Source: Thermomicrobiales bacterium (GTDB lineage Bacteria; Chloroflexota; Chloroflexia; Thermomicrobiales; UBA6265). Taken from it: a stretch of 64,000 nucleotides of DNA. Location of the stretch: NCBI GenBank assembly GCA_030447415.1, contig JAUJOZ010000017.1:39245-103244 (forward strand), written 5' to 3'. A program made the translations under genes and the position numbers. The notes under the pieces were generated by a model, which saw nothing but the letters and a program-made list of their open reading frames with translations, did no database searches and had not been told where the DNA came from. The stretch's first letter is position 1; each line of letters begins with the position of its first letter. Positions 20,093 through 33,788 of the stretch are shown in pieces.

Positions 20093-20370
20093 CTCGACAA
20101 GCCATGGGCGGCCGCGGAAGGTGGCACTGGAGTGTCCCCTTTGCGTCATTGGCGCCGCCTGCCTATCCTTGCCAACGCGTTCCATCGCGTCAGCCATCGC
20201 CGACAATACGCTTCGGCGGTCGGGCGCCATCGCGGCTCGCGGCTTGCGTCAAGGCGCTCCGGACGCCAGGCCCCGGCGGGACGGTATCGTCGCGTGGTGC
20301 TCCTCACACGGGAGGGAGTGCGCAGGGTCGGCGGCGGAGGGCCGTCACTCGAAGGCTTCTTGAGGGAGAG

Positions 20371-22314
<1,944 letters not shown>

Positions 22315-22479
22315 ATCGAGGGCATTCTCGTTCCCGACCCAGCTCGCCCCGCGCCGGTGGCCGCCCACACGACTTGCGGCGGTCGAGTGTCTCAGCGGTC
22401 CTCGGTGAAGGTAGTGTCCAGCGTCGAGACGACGGCTCGCTACCCTTCCCCGGGGGTGTACGTCCACCCGGACTCATGC

Positions 22480-22485
22480 TAGACT
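22480..22485 (+). promoter_or_regulatory. Possible -10 element upstream of uvrA
   Basis: TAGACT lies 71 bases before the uvrA ATG. The -35 region 17 bases upstream (TGTACG) is weak, so this is tentative. Confidence 0.25.
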
Positions 22486-22555
22486 TCCACGTTACGCTCG
22501 CATGTTCGGGTCGCCCCGCCCGGCCGGCCGCGCCCTGCCAAGAGGACCACACTCC

Positions 22556-25471
<2,916 letters not shown>

Positions 25472-25925
25472 GGAGCGCGGGGAGTCCGGCGAACAGAAGT
25501 GTGCCAGCAGGGAAGCCTGGCACCGGGCTCGCCCGTTTGACCGCGCCCTATCCCTGAGGGGGTTGTTCATTGATCGGTTAACTGCTCAGCGCCTCCCCGA
25601 GACGCGGGTCCTCGGGACGGCGCGACCTGCGCGCCGACCACTGCAGCCACCGAGCGCAATCGCGGATTCACCTGGCCCCGACCGAGCAACGACGCCACCG
25701 AGGCGGAGGTGTTCGTTCCATCCCGACCGCCGACTGAGGCTTGCCCAGATTCGGCGCTGCGTGCTACGATGCCAGTGAAGTCGGAGCCAGGAGTCGGGCG
25801 CGAACCGCCCGACCAGCCACAAGCTGATGGCTGGCCGCTGACGGTTGGCAGCTCCTTTTGGTTGCGTTGGAACCTGGTGCGAAGGTCACCGCGGCAACCC
25901 TGAACCCGGTGGGGGCATCGGCAGG
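25472..25925. other. Intergenic region between uvrA and the HNH gene
   Basis: This 454-base stretch has no credible gene. It begins with a hairpin (GTGCCAG 25501-25507 with CTGGCAC 25517-25523) that may end uvrA transcription, although no T-run follows. A promoter candidate lies at 25741-25770. The remainder shows nothing I recognise. Confidence 0.4.
25741..25770 (+). promoter_or_regulatory. Candidate promoter for the HNH endonuclease gene
   Basis: TTGCCC (25741-25746), an 18-base spacer, then TACGAT (25765-25770). It would give a leader of about 150 bases before the GTG at 25926. Confidence 0.4.
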
Positions 25926-26489
25926 GTGAACAAGGCCGTCCTGGTCCTCAACCAGAACTACGAACCGCTCAACGTCTGCAACGTGCGCCGCGCCATCGTC
26001 CTTGTCATCGATGGCAAGGCGGAGGTGCTGGAAGTCCACCCGTCGTCGGTGGCGTCGCCGACGCGTGTCTTCCCCTCGCCTTCCGTCATCCGGATGGTCT
26101 ACCTTATCCGCCGGCCGCACCCGCGGGTGAAGCTCACGCGGCGCGAGGTCTTCATCCGTGACCACTACACCTGCCAGTACTGCGGGCGGCAAGCGCACGA
26201 TCTCACGATCGACCACGTGGTGCCCAAGTCAAAGGGCGGTGCCCACGCCTGGGACAATCTGGTGTCCGCCTGTAAGACCTGCAACCACCGCAAGGGCGGA
26301 AAGTCGCTGCCGGAGGCCCGGATGAGCCTCAAGAAGGACCCCGCCGAGCCGCGGGCCGGCATGTACTACACGATCCAGCGCCGCCTCGACTCGGTCGTCG
26401 CCGACTCGTGGCACAAGTTCCTGCCCGGATTCGAGCCCGTGAGTCACTTCCGCTCCCTCGGCCACGGTCTGAGTCGAAGTCCGAACTGA
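25926..26489 (+). CDS. HNH endonuclease family protein
   Basis: A 187-residue protein with NKAVLVLNQNYEPLNVC at the N-terminus, a hallmark of a chromosomally conserved HNH family, and an HNH nuclease domain: CQYCG, LTIDHVVPKSKGG, AWDNLVSACKTCNHRKG. The two CxxC pairs bind structural zinc and DHV-N-H form the metal-dependent active site. The family is widespread in Cyanobacteria, Actinobacteria and Chloroflexota, but its physiological role is not established. I chose GTG 25926 because the family sequence begins there. It stands alone between uvrA and serS rather than beside a mobile element. Confidence 0.88.
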   Translation: MNKAVLVLNQNYEPLNVCNVRRAIVLVIDGKAEVLEVHPSSVASPTRVFPSPSVIRMVYLIRRPHPRVKLTRREVFIRDHYTCQYCGRQAHDLTIDHVVPKSKGGAHAWDNLVSACKTCNHRKGGKSLPEARMSLKKDPAEPRAGMYYTIQRRLDSVVADSWHKFLPGFEPVSHFRSLGHGLSRSPN

Positions 26490-26532
26490 GCGCCGGACCG
26501 GCGAGGCCCGTGGCGGGCCATAGCCTCTCCCG

Positions 26533-26557
26533 ACGCCCCGCCTCGCCCGCGGGGCGT
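26533..26557 (+). terminator. Hairpin after the HNH gene
   Basis: ACGCCCCGC (26533-26541) pairs perfectly with GCGGGGCGT (26549-26557) around a 7-base loop, 44 bases past the HNH stop. It lacks a clear U-tract (TGTCGCGTTAATT follows), so termination is likely but not certain. Confidence 0.5.
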
Positions 26558-26607
26558 TGTCGCGTTAATTGAGACCTCTTCCCGACCGCTGATCGTGGAG
26601 AACCCCA

Positions 26608-27915
26608 ATGCTCGACCTGCGTCTGATTCGCGAAGACCCGAACCGGGTCGCGGCCGCCATCGCCACCCTCAACACCACCGCCCCAATTGACGAGATCGTG
26701 GCGCTGGATGAGCGACACCGCGCGATCTTGACTCAGGTCGAAGCGCTCAAGGCGGAGCGCAACGAGGGATCCAAGATCGTCAGCCGGACCAAGGACCCGG
26801 CCGAGCGGGAGACCCTGATCGCCAACCTCCGGGGCCTCGGCGACGATATCGCTCAGCTCGACGAGGAGTCCAAGGAACTTGACGCTCGGTTGCAGGACCT
26901 ACTGCTGCAGGTCCCGAACCTGCCGATGCCGGGGGTCCCGGTCGGTCCCGACGAGTCGGCCAATGTCGTCGTGGCCGAGCACGGCCGCAAGCGCGACTTT
27001 CCGTTCCCCCCGCGGCCGCATTGGGAGCTCGCCAAGGCGCTCGGCATCGTCGACTTCGAGCGCGGCGTCAAGGTGTCCGGCTCCCGCTTCTACGTCCTCC
27101 GGGGCGACGGTGCCCGCCTCCAGCGCGCGTTGATCGCCTGGATGCTGGACCTCCATACGCGGCAGCACGGCTACTCGGAGGTCTACCCGCCGTACCTGGT
27201 GCTGGAGCAGACACTCGTCGGCACGGGGAACCTGCCGAAATTCGGTGACAACCTGTTCCGGGATGCGCACGAGGACAAGTGGTTGATCCCAACTGCCGAG
27301 GTCCCCGTGACGAACCTGTACCGCGACGAGATCCTGGACGAGGCGGTCCTGCCGGTGTACCACGTCGCCTACACCGCCTGTTTCCGGCGCGAGCAGATCT
27401 CGGCGGGGCGCGACGTGCGCGGGATCAAGCGTGGCTACCAGTTCGACAAGGTCGAGATGGTCAAGTTCGTCCATCCCGATGCCTCGACGGACGAGCACCG
27501 GCGGCTCCTCGACGAGGCAGAGAACGTGCTGCGACACCTTGAGCTGCCGTACCGCGTCGTCCAGCTCTGCACCGGGGACCTCGGGTTCGCCGCCGCAAAC
27601 AAACTCGACCTGGAAACCTGGGCACCCGGCTCCGCGGAGTGGCTGGAGGTGTCGTCCTGCGGAAACTTCCTGGACTTCCAGGCGCGCCGGGCCAACATTC
27701 GCTTCCGCCCGGCGGCGGGCGGACGATCCCGGTTCGTCCACACCCTCAACGGCTCGGGTCTTGCCCTACCCCGAACGATGATCTCCATCATCGAGCACTA
27801 CCAGCGCGAGGACGGCACGTTCGAGGTTCCGGCGGTCCTCCGCCCCTATCTCGGTGGACAGGAGGTCATCGGCTGCCAACCGGCGATCGGCCCCGCGGTC
27901 AGGCGCACCGACTGA
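26608..27915 (+). CDS. serS: Seryl-tRNA synthetase
   Basis: A 435-residue class II synthetase charging all serine tRNAs. The N-terminal antiparallel coiled-coil arm that grips the long variable arm of tRNA(Ser) spans about residues 30-105 (ALDERHRAILTQVEALKAER is its first strand). Class II motif 2 reads FRREQISAGRDVRGI and is followed by GYQFDKVEMV; motif 3 is SGLALPRTMISIIEHYQ. The start ATG 26608 follows GTGGAGAACCCC. The gene is immediately followed by a tRNA cluster holding four tRNA(Ser) genes, its own substrates. No T-box is present upstream. Confidence 0.97.
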   Translation: MLDLRLIREDPNRVAAAIATLNTTAPIDEIVALDERHRAILTQVEALKAERNEGSKIVSRTKDPAERETLIANLRGLGDDIAQLDEESKELDARLQDLLLQVPNLPMPGVPVGPDESANVVVAEHGRKRDFPFPPRPHWELAKALGIVDFERGVKVSGSRFYVLRGDGARLQRALIAWMLDLHTRQHGYSEVYPPYLVLEQTLVGTGNLPKFGDNLFRDAHEDKWLIPTAEVPVTNLYRDEILDEAVLPVYHVAYTACFRREQISAGRDVRGIKRGYQFDKVEMVKFVHPDASTDEHRRLLDEAENVLRHLELPYRVVQLCTGDLGFAAANKLDLETWAPGSAEWLEVSSCGNFLDFQARRANIRFRPAAGGRSRFVHTLNGSGLALPRTMISIIEHYQREDGTFEVPAVLRPYLGGQEVIGCQPAIGPAVRRTD

Positions 27916-27949
27916 GTGTTGGGAGAGATGGAGCGGGACGGCTGCACGA

Positions 27950-27978
27950 TTGCCGGACCCCAGAGCCGGCCGTATACT
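27950..27978 (+). promoter_or_regulatory. Promoter of the tRNA-Ser cluster
   Basis: TTGCCG (27950-27955), 17-base spacer, TATACT (27973-27978), placed about 40 bases before the first tRNA. It would give the tRNAs expression independent of serS. Confidence 0.7.
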
Positions 27979-28017
27979 TAGGGACAACCGCGGCAGGTCT
28001 ACGGACGGGTGTCGAAG

Positions 28018-28100
28018 GGAGAGGTGGCCGAGCGGTTGAAGGCGACTGTCTTGAAAACAGTAGGGCGCAAGCCCCGGGGGTTCGAATCCCTCCCTCTCCG
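28018..28100 (+). tRNA. tRNA-Ser(UGA)
   Basis: Acceptor GGAGAGG pairs with CCTCTCC, discriminator G. The anticodon loop CTTGAAA sits between CTGT and ACAG arms, giving anticodon TGA. The long variable arm (GGGCGCAAGCCCC region) and GGTTCGAATCC T-arm are those of a class II tRNA. CCA is not encoded. Confidence 0.95.
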
Positions 28101-28143
28101 CCGGTACCATGGTCGACGCTCGGACAACCGAATAGCTCCTCAC

Positions 28144-28232
28144 GGGGAGGTGGCCGAGTGGTTGAAGGCGCTCGCCTGCTAAGTGAGTAAGGGACGTAAG
28201 TCCCTTCGAGGGTTCGAATCCCTCCCTCTCCG
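28144..28232 (+). tRNA. tRNA-Ser(GCU)
   Basis: Acceptor GGGGAGG pairs with CCTCTCC with one G-U. The anticodon stem and loop give GCT, which reads AGC/AGU. The long variable arm is AAGGGACGTAAGTCCCTT-like, and the T-arm is GAGGGTTCGAATCCCTC. CCA is not encoded. Confidence 0.95.
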
Positions 28233-28255
28233 CCCACGGATGAACGTTCCTCGCG

Positions 28256-28285
28256 TTGCGCCTGTCACGCCCGCTCCGATATACT
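28256..28285 (+). promoter_or_regulatory. Promoter before tRNA-Arg
   Basis: TTGCGC (28256-28261), 18-base spacer, TATACT (28280-28285), 28 bases before the tRNA 5' end. Confidence 0.6.
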
Positions 28286-28313
28286 CGCCAGTGGCGGGAT
28301 TGCTTCCCGCCCC

Positions 28314-28389
28314 GTGCCCGTAGCTCAGGGGATAGAGCGCTTGGTTGCGGACCAAGAGGTCGGGGGTTCAAATCCCTCCGGGCATACCA
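28314..28389 (+). tRNA. tRNA-Arg(GCG), CCA encoded
   Basis: Acceptor GTGCCCG pairs with CGGGCAT (first pair G-U), D-arm TAGCTCAGGGGATAGAGC, and anticodon arm CTTGG/CCAAG with loop TTGCGGA, so the anticodon is GCG. Most bacteria read CGN with an inosine-modified ACG anticodon, so an unmodified GCG is a less usual decoding choice. CCA at 28387-28389 is encoded. Confidence 0.92.
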
Positions 28390-28398
28390 GACGATGAC

Positions 28399-28430
28399 GG
28401 GCCCGCCTCAGCGGGCCTGTTTCGTTTTTT
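28399..28430 (+). terminator. Rho-independent terminator after tRNA-Arg
   Basis: GGGCCCGC (28399-28406) and GCGGGCCT (28411-28418) form a stem around CTCA, followed by TTTCGTTTTTT-like sequence. It separates the first three tRNAs from the last two. Confidence 0.85.
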
Positions 28431-28709
28431 GGTGGGTCGTCTGATCCCGTCGGCTGCCTGACCGGAGCACCAACGCAGCGCGGTATGTGGAAGTCGCGCA
28501 TGCTTGGTCGGGAAACCCGACGGGTGTGAATGCCTTCGCTCCCCCGGAAGAGAAGCTAGGCGGCTGACTTCGGCCCATGCGCGTGGATCGTATGAGAGGT
28601 CCACTATGGGTCCGGACTGCCGGTGCGCCTCCACACCGCGCCGGGCCGGCACCTGAGGTCGCCTGTGCCCCGGTGGTCAGCGCCGGGTCCCTTTGCTACA
28701 CTCGTGTGC

Positions 28710-28795
28710 GGAGAGGTGTCCGAGTGGTTGAAGGTGCCGCTCTCGAAAAGCGGTGAGGTGCTGAGCCTCCGTGGGTTCGAATCCCACCCTCTCCG
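28710..28795 (+). tRNA. tRNA-Ser(CGA)
   Basis: Acceptor GGAGAGG/CCTCTCC with discriminator G. The anticodon arm CCGCT/AGCGG encloses CTCGAAA, giving anticodon CGA. A long variable arm (GAGGTGCTGAGCCTCC) is present and CCA is not encoded. TACACT at 28697-28702 may be its -10 element. Confidence 0.95.
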
Positions 28796-28835
28796 CCGCG
28801 CGGCGGACCCGTCTCGCTCGGTCCGCCGCTATCTC

Positions 28836-28925
28836 GGAAGGGTCGCATAGCCTGGCCTAGTGCGCGCGACTGGAAATCGCGTAGGCGGTTATACCGCCTC
28901 GAGGGTTCGAATCCCTCCCCTTCCG
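28836..28925 (+). tRNA. tRNA-Ser(GGA)
   Basis: Acceptor GGAAGGG/CCCTTCC, discriminator G. The anticodon arm CGCGA/TCGCG encloses CTGGAAA, giving anticodon GGA. The variable arm is TAGGCGGTTATACCGCCT. With the other three it completes a full serine isoacceptor set. CCA is not encoded. Confidence 0.93.
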
Positions 28926-28981
28926 CCGACACGCCTGCGGTCCCGCTCCCCCAATTTCCTTTCAGGCCCGCCGCCCGCGGC

Positions 28982-29911
28982 TCATTCCTGTGCGAAGCGC
29001 TCGATTTCATGGCGAGACGGCATCGACGGCTGGGCGCCTGCCTTCGTCACCGCGAGCGACCCGGCGATAACACCCGCCCCCGCCGCGTCCGATACGTCGG
29101 CGCCGCCCGCGAGCATCGCGGCGAACGCGCCGCACAACGCGTCGCCGGCACCGGTCGTGTCCAGCACCTCGACGGCCGGCGCGGCGATGGTCTGGACGCC
29201 TCCTGAACCGCCCACCACCGCGCCATCGGCGCCGAGCGTCAGGACGACGCTCGGCGCACCCAGCTCGGCGAGCGTCCCGACCGTTGCGGTCCAATCCCCC
29301 TGCCCAGCCGGGCCGACTAGGTCGCGCGCTTCCGTCTCGTTGACGATCAGCACATCCGCGCCGGAGATCAGCCCGCGCCCGCTGCCCGGCTCCGGCGTGG
29401 CGTTGAGCACGATGGTCGCGCCCGTCCGCCTCGCCGCCTCGAAGAGTGCACCCAGCACGTCGATCGGCAGTTCAAGCGTGGCCAGGACCACCGTCGGGCG
29501 AACCCGCTCGACCGCCCGGATCGCCTGCTCCGCCGTGACGGACCGCGTGGCCCCCGGCACGTAAGCGATCCGGTTCTGCCCCCCCTCCTCGACAAGGATC
29601 AGCGCGACACCCGAGACCTTCTCCTCTACCCGCGCAACGTTGGTGACGTCGATCCCCTCGTGCTCGAGGTCGGCGAGCCGCTGGCGGCCGAAGTCGTCGC
29701 TCCCGACCGCTCCGAGGATTGCCGTCGTGGCGCCCGAGCGGGCGGCGGCAACCGCCTGGTTGGCGCCTTTGCCCCCGCCGAAGATCGCGAAGCCATGGCC
29801 GGTCACCGTCTCGCCCGCCCGCGGCGCGGTCCGCACCTGGGCAACGAGGTCGGTATTGATCGAGCCGGCGACAAGGACCCCCCCCGGATTGGGACCGTTG
29901 GCGGCGCGCAC
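28982..29911 (-). CDS. rbsK: Ribokinase, PfkB-family carbohydrate kinase
   Basis: A 309-residue PfkB-type kinase that most resembles ribokinase, which phosphorylates D-ribose at O5. VLVAGSINTDLVAQV opens the fold, HGFAIFGGGKGANQAVAAARSG is PfkB signature 1 (with the GGKGANQA sugar-binding loop), and DTTGAGDALCGAFAAML holds the catalytic Asp (signature 2). The frame is open far upstream, but GTG 29911 follows GGGGAGGGTCGTAAG and begins just past the stop of the upstream transglutaminase gene, so I start there. No ribose transporter genes are adjacent. Other sugar or nucleoside substrates are possible within this family. Confidence 0.9.
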   Translation of the reverse strand: MRAANGPNPGGVLVAGSINTDLVAQVRTAPRAGETVTGHGFAIFGGGKGANQAVAAARSGATTAILGAVGSDDFGRQRLADLEHEGIDVTNVARVEEKVSGVALILVEEGGQNRIAYVPGATRSVTAEQAIRAVERVRPTVVLATLELPIDVLGALFEAARRTGATIVLNATPEPGSGRGLISGADVLIVNETEARDLVGPAGQGDWTATVGTLAELGAPSVVLTLGADGAVVGGSGGVQTIAAPAVEVLDTTGAGDALCGAFAAMLAGGADVSDAAGAGVIAGSLAVTKAGAQPSMPSRHEIERFAQE

Positions 29912-29912
29912 C

Positions 29913-32510
29913 TTACGACCCTCCCCGTCGGAGCCGGTGTCGACGGCCAACGGACCGAAGCAGCGCCGCCCGCAGTCGCAGCCAGGCCGCATGCCCGGCC
30001 CGCCGCGCGTCTGCCGATAAAGGCTGCGCGCCGTACCGCTCCGCCGCGTAGAGGTCGGCGAGCGCCCGCGCCGGCTCCTGCGCCGATGGGATCGCCCGTC
30101 CCAGGTGGGAGGCATACTCCGCCGGCGTCGTCGCCGGGTCCGCGCGGACCCCCCACCACCGCCCAACTCGTAGCGCCCGGGCGTAACCCGCGCCGGCGGG
30201 CGTCATGCCACGCAGTCCCCACGACCAGACCAGCATCGCGGCGAGGATCGCCGCCAGCAGCGCCAGCCCGGTCAGCGCCGAGGCCCAGGCCAACGGCGCG
30301 GGCGCCCGATCGATCGAAGGGGGTTCGTTTGTGGTCGCCGGGGGCGCCGCTGAAGTCGGCGTCGATTCGGCCGTCGAAGGCGCTTCGGACGGCGCCGGGG
30401 TCGGCCGAGCGGAAGGTAGCGGTGACGATGCGGGCCGCGGTCCGCCGTCACTGTACTCGCGGACCGGTCGGTTCGCCGTGGGCTCGAACGGAATCCAGCC
30501 ATAGCCAGGGAAGTAGGCTTCGACCCAGGCGTGGGCGTTCTTCTCGCGCACGACGTAGCTCTCGACCGCCGCGTCGTACTCGGCGGGGGCGTACCCCGTC
30601 ACCATCCGCGCCGGGATGTCGAGCGAGCGCAGCATCACCACCATCGCCGAAGCGTAATACTCGCAATAGCCCTGACGGCTCTCGAAGAGGACGTAGTCGA
30701 CGACGTCCCGGTTGTCCGGTGGAAACGCGACGTCCTCACGGTAGGTTATGCGCCCCCGGAGGTGATTCTGGATCTCGATGGCGCGGTCGAAGGGGTTGTC
30801 CAGTCCCTGCGTGACTTCGACCGCCAGCCGCCGCGTCTGGTCGGTGACCGTCGCCGGCAGCTGGAGGTACCGATCCTCGACGTAGGGTGGGTACTCGGTC
30901 CCGGCGCGCCGCAGCTCCGACGGCGCGGCGACGCTTGCGGCGCCGACGACGGCGTAAGCCTCCCCGGACCCCGCGGCGCGCTGGCCGAAGACGGCTTCGA
31001 CATCGTCGTAGATCGGAAGCTGGCCGGAGACGTAGAGGGTCGTTACCTTGCCATTCCTGGCAACGTCCCACCGCGTCGAGAGGAAGCGGCGCTCGAGCTC
31101 CGCCTGCTGCGCCGCGATTTGCCGCTGGAGATCAGGGTCGGTCGCGGTCGGCGTGGCGTCGGTTCCTCCCGTTCCGGGTTCGAACGTCGCGGCCCGCAGC
31201 AGCGTCGCCAGCTGGACCAGGTCGGTTGGCACATTGACAGCGCCGGTCCCACCGAGGCGGTACGGCTCGTCCTCTAGCCGGCGCCAGGAGAGCTGTACGC
31301 TTGTCGCCCGGTCGCTGGTGACATAGGTGTCGAGGGTGAACAGGAGATCGCCTTTTTCGCGGAGCACCGTCAACCGGCCATCGACCAGCGTCTGCGTCGC
31401 CAGGACATCGGGCGACAACGGTACCTTTTGCGCGGCCTTGAACGTCATCTGCGGCGAGTAGCGCTCGCCTGAACCGTTGACGGGGTCGAAGGTCCGGTCG
31501 ACGTCGCTCGCCCAACCGCGGCCGTCGTACCGGTCGTAACGGTGGCCGATGAGGTAAGCCGGAGCATCGGCCTCGAGGCGGAGCACCGGTTCGTCGCTGA
31601 GCTCCAGCGGTCCGCCGAGACGGAACGACTCCCCGAACGCCGAATAGGCGCCGCGCGTTCCCCGGCCCGGTCCGTCGAAGACGTCGAACCAGTCGTTCCA
31701 GCGTCGCTCCACCGCCGTCCACGGCCCCTGCACTCGATCCCAGGCGGCGTCCAACAGCTCCGACCCAGCCGAGAGGGGAAGCGTCCATCCGAGCATCGCG
31801 GCCACGAGCGCGACGTTCGTGCCGGCGGTCAAAAAGCGCCGGGGCAAATGCGGCGGCGCCGGCAGCCGAGAACGCGCCCACTCCTGCTCACGTCGGAAGG
31901 CATGGTGCCGCGCCGCAAGCACGCAGGCCGCCACGACGAACACCAGCAGTGGCCTCGTACCCCGCTCCGGCGCGTAGCCAAGATTGACTACCGTCACGAT
32001 CCCGGGCAAGACGACCGCGGTCCCCAGCCATCCTCGTCGGTACAGCACCCAGGCCGATGTGTACGCGACGAGCCAGACGGTCACCCCCATGGTGAGGAAG
32101 AAGAGCACCGCGTCGTCGGCAGCTTTTCCCTGAAGGGTGCGGGAATACCAGGCGTCCGCACTCCCCCACAGGAGTCGCACCCGCTCCCGCCACCCGCCCG
32201 CGCCGTCACCTACCCTTCCCAGCGTCGCCCAGACGGAGAGCGCCGCACCGAGGGTGAAGGCAACGAGGTGAGCAAGCAGGTCCAGAACCCGGGTCTTCGC
32301 CAACGCCAGGCCGATCGCCAGGCCGCCGAGTGCGAGCACCGTGAGGACCGCCGCATTCGCCGACCAATCGGCCCGCCGGACGGTCCACGCCGCCGTCACC
32401 ACGACCGCGGCGTGCAACAGGACCACCGCCCACCCCTCCGACGGGGTGAACCGGGCGCCCAGGGTGACTATTCGCCGCGGAGCCGGACGACCGGCGATTG
32501 CGCTAACCAC
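29913..32510 (-). CDS. TgpA-like membrane transglutaminase-domain protein
   Basis: An 865-residue membrane protein. About six hydrophobic helices occupy roughly residues 25-250. A long extracytoplasmic region follows, with a transglutaminase-like domain whose triad appears in SRQGYCEYYASAMV (Cys), NAHAWVEAYFPG (His) and the following GWIPFEPT segment. A Pro/Ser/Thr-rich linker, one more helix (ALTGLALLAAILAAMLVWSW) and a cytoplasmic DUF4129-like tail complete it. Substrate and reaction (protease, transglutaminase or cell-wall role) are not established. GTG 32510 overlaps the stop of the DUF58 gene by 8 bases, so the MoxR, DUF58 and transglutaminase genes are coupled. This trio is a recurrent bacterial operon. 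Confidence 0.9.
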   Translation of the reverse strand: MVSAIAGRPAPRRIVTLGARFTPSEGWAVVLLHAAVVVTAAWTVRRADWSANAAVLTVLALGGLAIGLALAKTRVLDLLAHLVAFTLGAALSVWATLGRVGDGAGGWRERVRLLWGSADAWYSRTLQGKAADDAVLFFLTMGVTVWLVAYTSAWVLYRRGWLGTAVVLPGIVTVVNLGYAPERGTRPLLVFVVAACVLAARHHAFRREQEWARSRLPAPPHLPRRFLTAGTNVALVAAMLGWTLPLSAGSELLDAAWDRVQGPWTAVERRWNDWFDVFDGPGRGTRGAYSAFGESFRLGGPLELSDEPVLRLEADAPAYLIGHRYDRYDGRGWASDVDRTFDPVNGSGERYSPQMTFKAAQKVPLSPDVLATQTLVDGRLTVLREKGDLLFTLDTYVTSDRATSVQLSWRRLEDEPYRLGGTGAVNVPTDLVQLATLLRAATFEPGTGGTDATPTATDPDLQRQIAAQQAELERRFLSTRWDVARNGKVTTLYVSGQLPIYDDVEAVFGQRAAGSGEAYAVVGAASVAAPSELRRAGTEYPPYVEDRYLQLPATVTDQTRRLAVEVTQGLDNPFDRAIEIQNHLRGRITYREDVAFPPDNRDVVDYVLFESRQGYCEYYASAMVVMLRSLDIPARMVTGYAPAEYDAAVESYVVREKNAHAWVEAYFPGYGWIPFEPTANRPVREYSDGGPRPASSPLPSARPTPAPSEAPSTAESTPTSAAPPATTNEPPSIDRAPAPLAWASALTGLALLAAILAAMLVWSWGLRGMTPAGAGYARALRVGRWWGVRADPATTPAEYASHLGRAIPSAQEPARALADLYAAERYGAQPLSADARRAGHAAWLRLRAALLRSVGRRHRLRRGGS

Positions 32511-33780
32511 GGTTCACCTTCGATGCGCTGGCGGCCGTGCCGTGGCTGGCGGACAACGCGGCCGCGATGTCGTCACCGTACTTGATCAGGTGGACGCCGA
32601 CGCCGGCGGCGAGCACGTTACCGACGACGAGGATCGACGACGGCGCGGGTCCAAACGTTTCCGGCTCGACGAGCACTGCCGAGACCCGTACCCGGCGAGC
32701 GACGATCTCCGCTAGGGCGGTGGCCCACGCTTCGTCCACGGACGGCGTCACGACGATCACCGAGCTTTGCCGCGTGAATCGCCGGCCCTCCGCCAGCAGA
32801 ACCTCGCCCAGCGGCAGATGGCCGTCCGCTCGCACCACGGCCAGCGATTCGAGGATCTTGACGTATTGCCGGTCGGAGCGGTCGGCCGGGATGACCTCAT
32901 GGTGCGCGCCGGTAGCAATCAAGCCGACGTTGCGCCCCCGCTCGAGGAAGTGACGAGCCAGCGATGCGGCCACCGTCACCGCGTACTCCTCTGTCGAGTC
33001 GAGCCAGGCCTCGATCGGAAGCGAAACCGGCCCTGGGCGATTCGGCATGCGTGGCCGGGTCGCCGGCCGGTGGACGCTGCCCTCGAGGTCCAGGACGAGC
33101 CAGACGTCGGCGGTCGGATCCAGGTCGAACTCCTTGACCATCATGCGTCCAACGCGCGCGGTTGCAGTCCAGCTGATTCGATTGAAGGCGTCACCCGGGG
33201 CGTAGTCGCGGATGCCCGCCACGCTCGGTGTGACAAACGGGTTATGACGCTCCAACGCACTCCCACCCGATAAAACGCCCGACGGCAATGGAAAGTTCCG
33301 CACGTCCACGGCGGCGGGGTAGACGGTCAGGCCTCCCGTTGCCGGCACGTTGAGCCGGGACGGAAAGAGATCGAAGGGGTCTCCGGAGCGCAGCACGAGT
33401 GGCCCGAGGCGAAACCGCCCGCGCCGCACGCAGGCGGTTTCTACCTGCCAGCGAGCGGTGCGCCGGCCGCCGACATGGACCACACGGCTCACCCCGTGGT
33501 TAGGCAGCGTCGAATAATCGTTCACCTCAAGCCAGAGCTTGCCAAGCCGGCCCGCGTTGCGCACCTCGATGCGTTCGCTCAGCGACTGGCCCACCTGGGC
33601 CCGGTCGGTTGCCGTCTCCCGCGTGATCGCAATCCCGCGCAGGCTCAGCCGGCTCCACACATAGGCCGCAATCAGAAGCGCGAGCATTGCCAGGGCGAGG
33701 TGATCGACGACCCGCCACTCACTCGCCTGGGCGAATGCGATAGCGACCAGCAGCAGCAGGATCAGCTTAACGGCCGGCAT
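32503..33780 (-). CDS. DUF58 domain-containing protein
   Basis: A 425-residue protein with two N-terminal hydrophobic helices (KLILLLLVAIAFA and LALAMLALLIAAYV) and a DUF58 core: RDYAPGDAFNRISWTATAR is the family signature. A von Willebrand A-like fold follows. Family members act with MoxR AAA+ ATPases, probably in assembly of metal enzymes or envelope complexes, but the client is unknown. The start ATG 33780 lies 8 bases beyond the MoxR stop and the 3' end overlaps the transglutaminase gene. Confidence 0.92.
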   Translation of the reverse strand: MPAVKLILLLLVAIAFAQASEWRVVDHLALAMLALLIAAYVWSRLSLRGIAITRETATDRAQVGQSLSERIEVRNAGRLGKLWLEVNDYSTLPNHGVSRVVHVGGRRTARWQVETACVRRGRFRLGPLVLRSGDPFDLFPSRLNVPATGGLTVYPAAVDVRNFPLPSGVLSGGSALERHNPFVTPSVAGIRDYAPGDAFNRISWTATARVGRMMVKEFDLDPTADVWLVLDLEGSVHRPATRPRMPNRPGPVSLPIEAWLDSTEEYAVTVAASLARHFLERGRNVGLIATGAHHEVIPADRSDRQYVKILESLAVVRADGHLPLGEVLLAEGRRFTRQSSVIVVTPSVDEAWATALAEIVARRVRVSAVLVEPETFGPAPSSILVVGNVLAAGVGVHLIKYGDDIAAALSASHGTAASASKVNRG

Positions 33781-33788
33781 CGGCGAGC

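Noticed and set aside
29912..30166. N-terminal extension of ribokinase
   Set aside because: The extra 85 codons lie inside the transglutaminase gene in another frame, are Arg-rich and unlike PfkB. A GTG with good ribosome-binding site lies at 29911.
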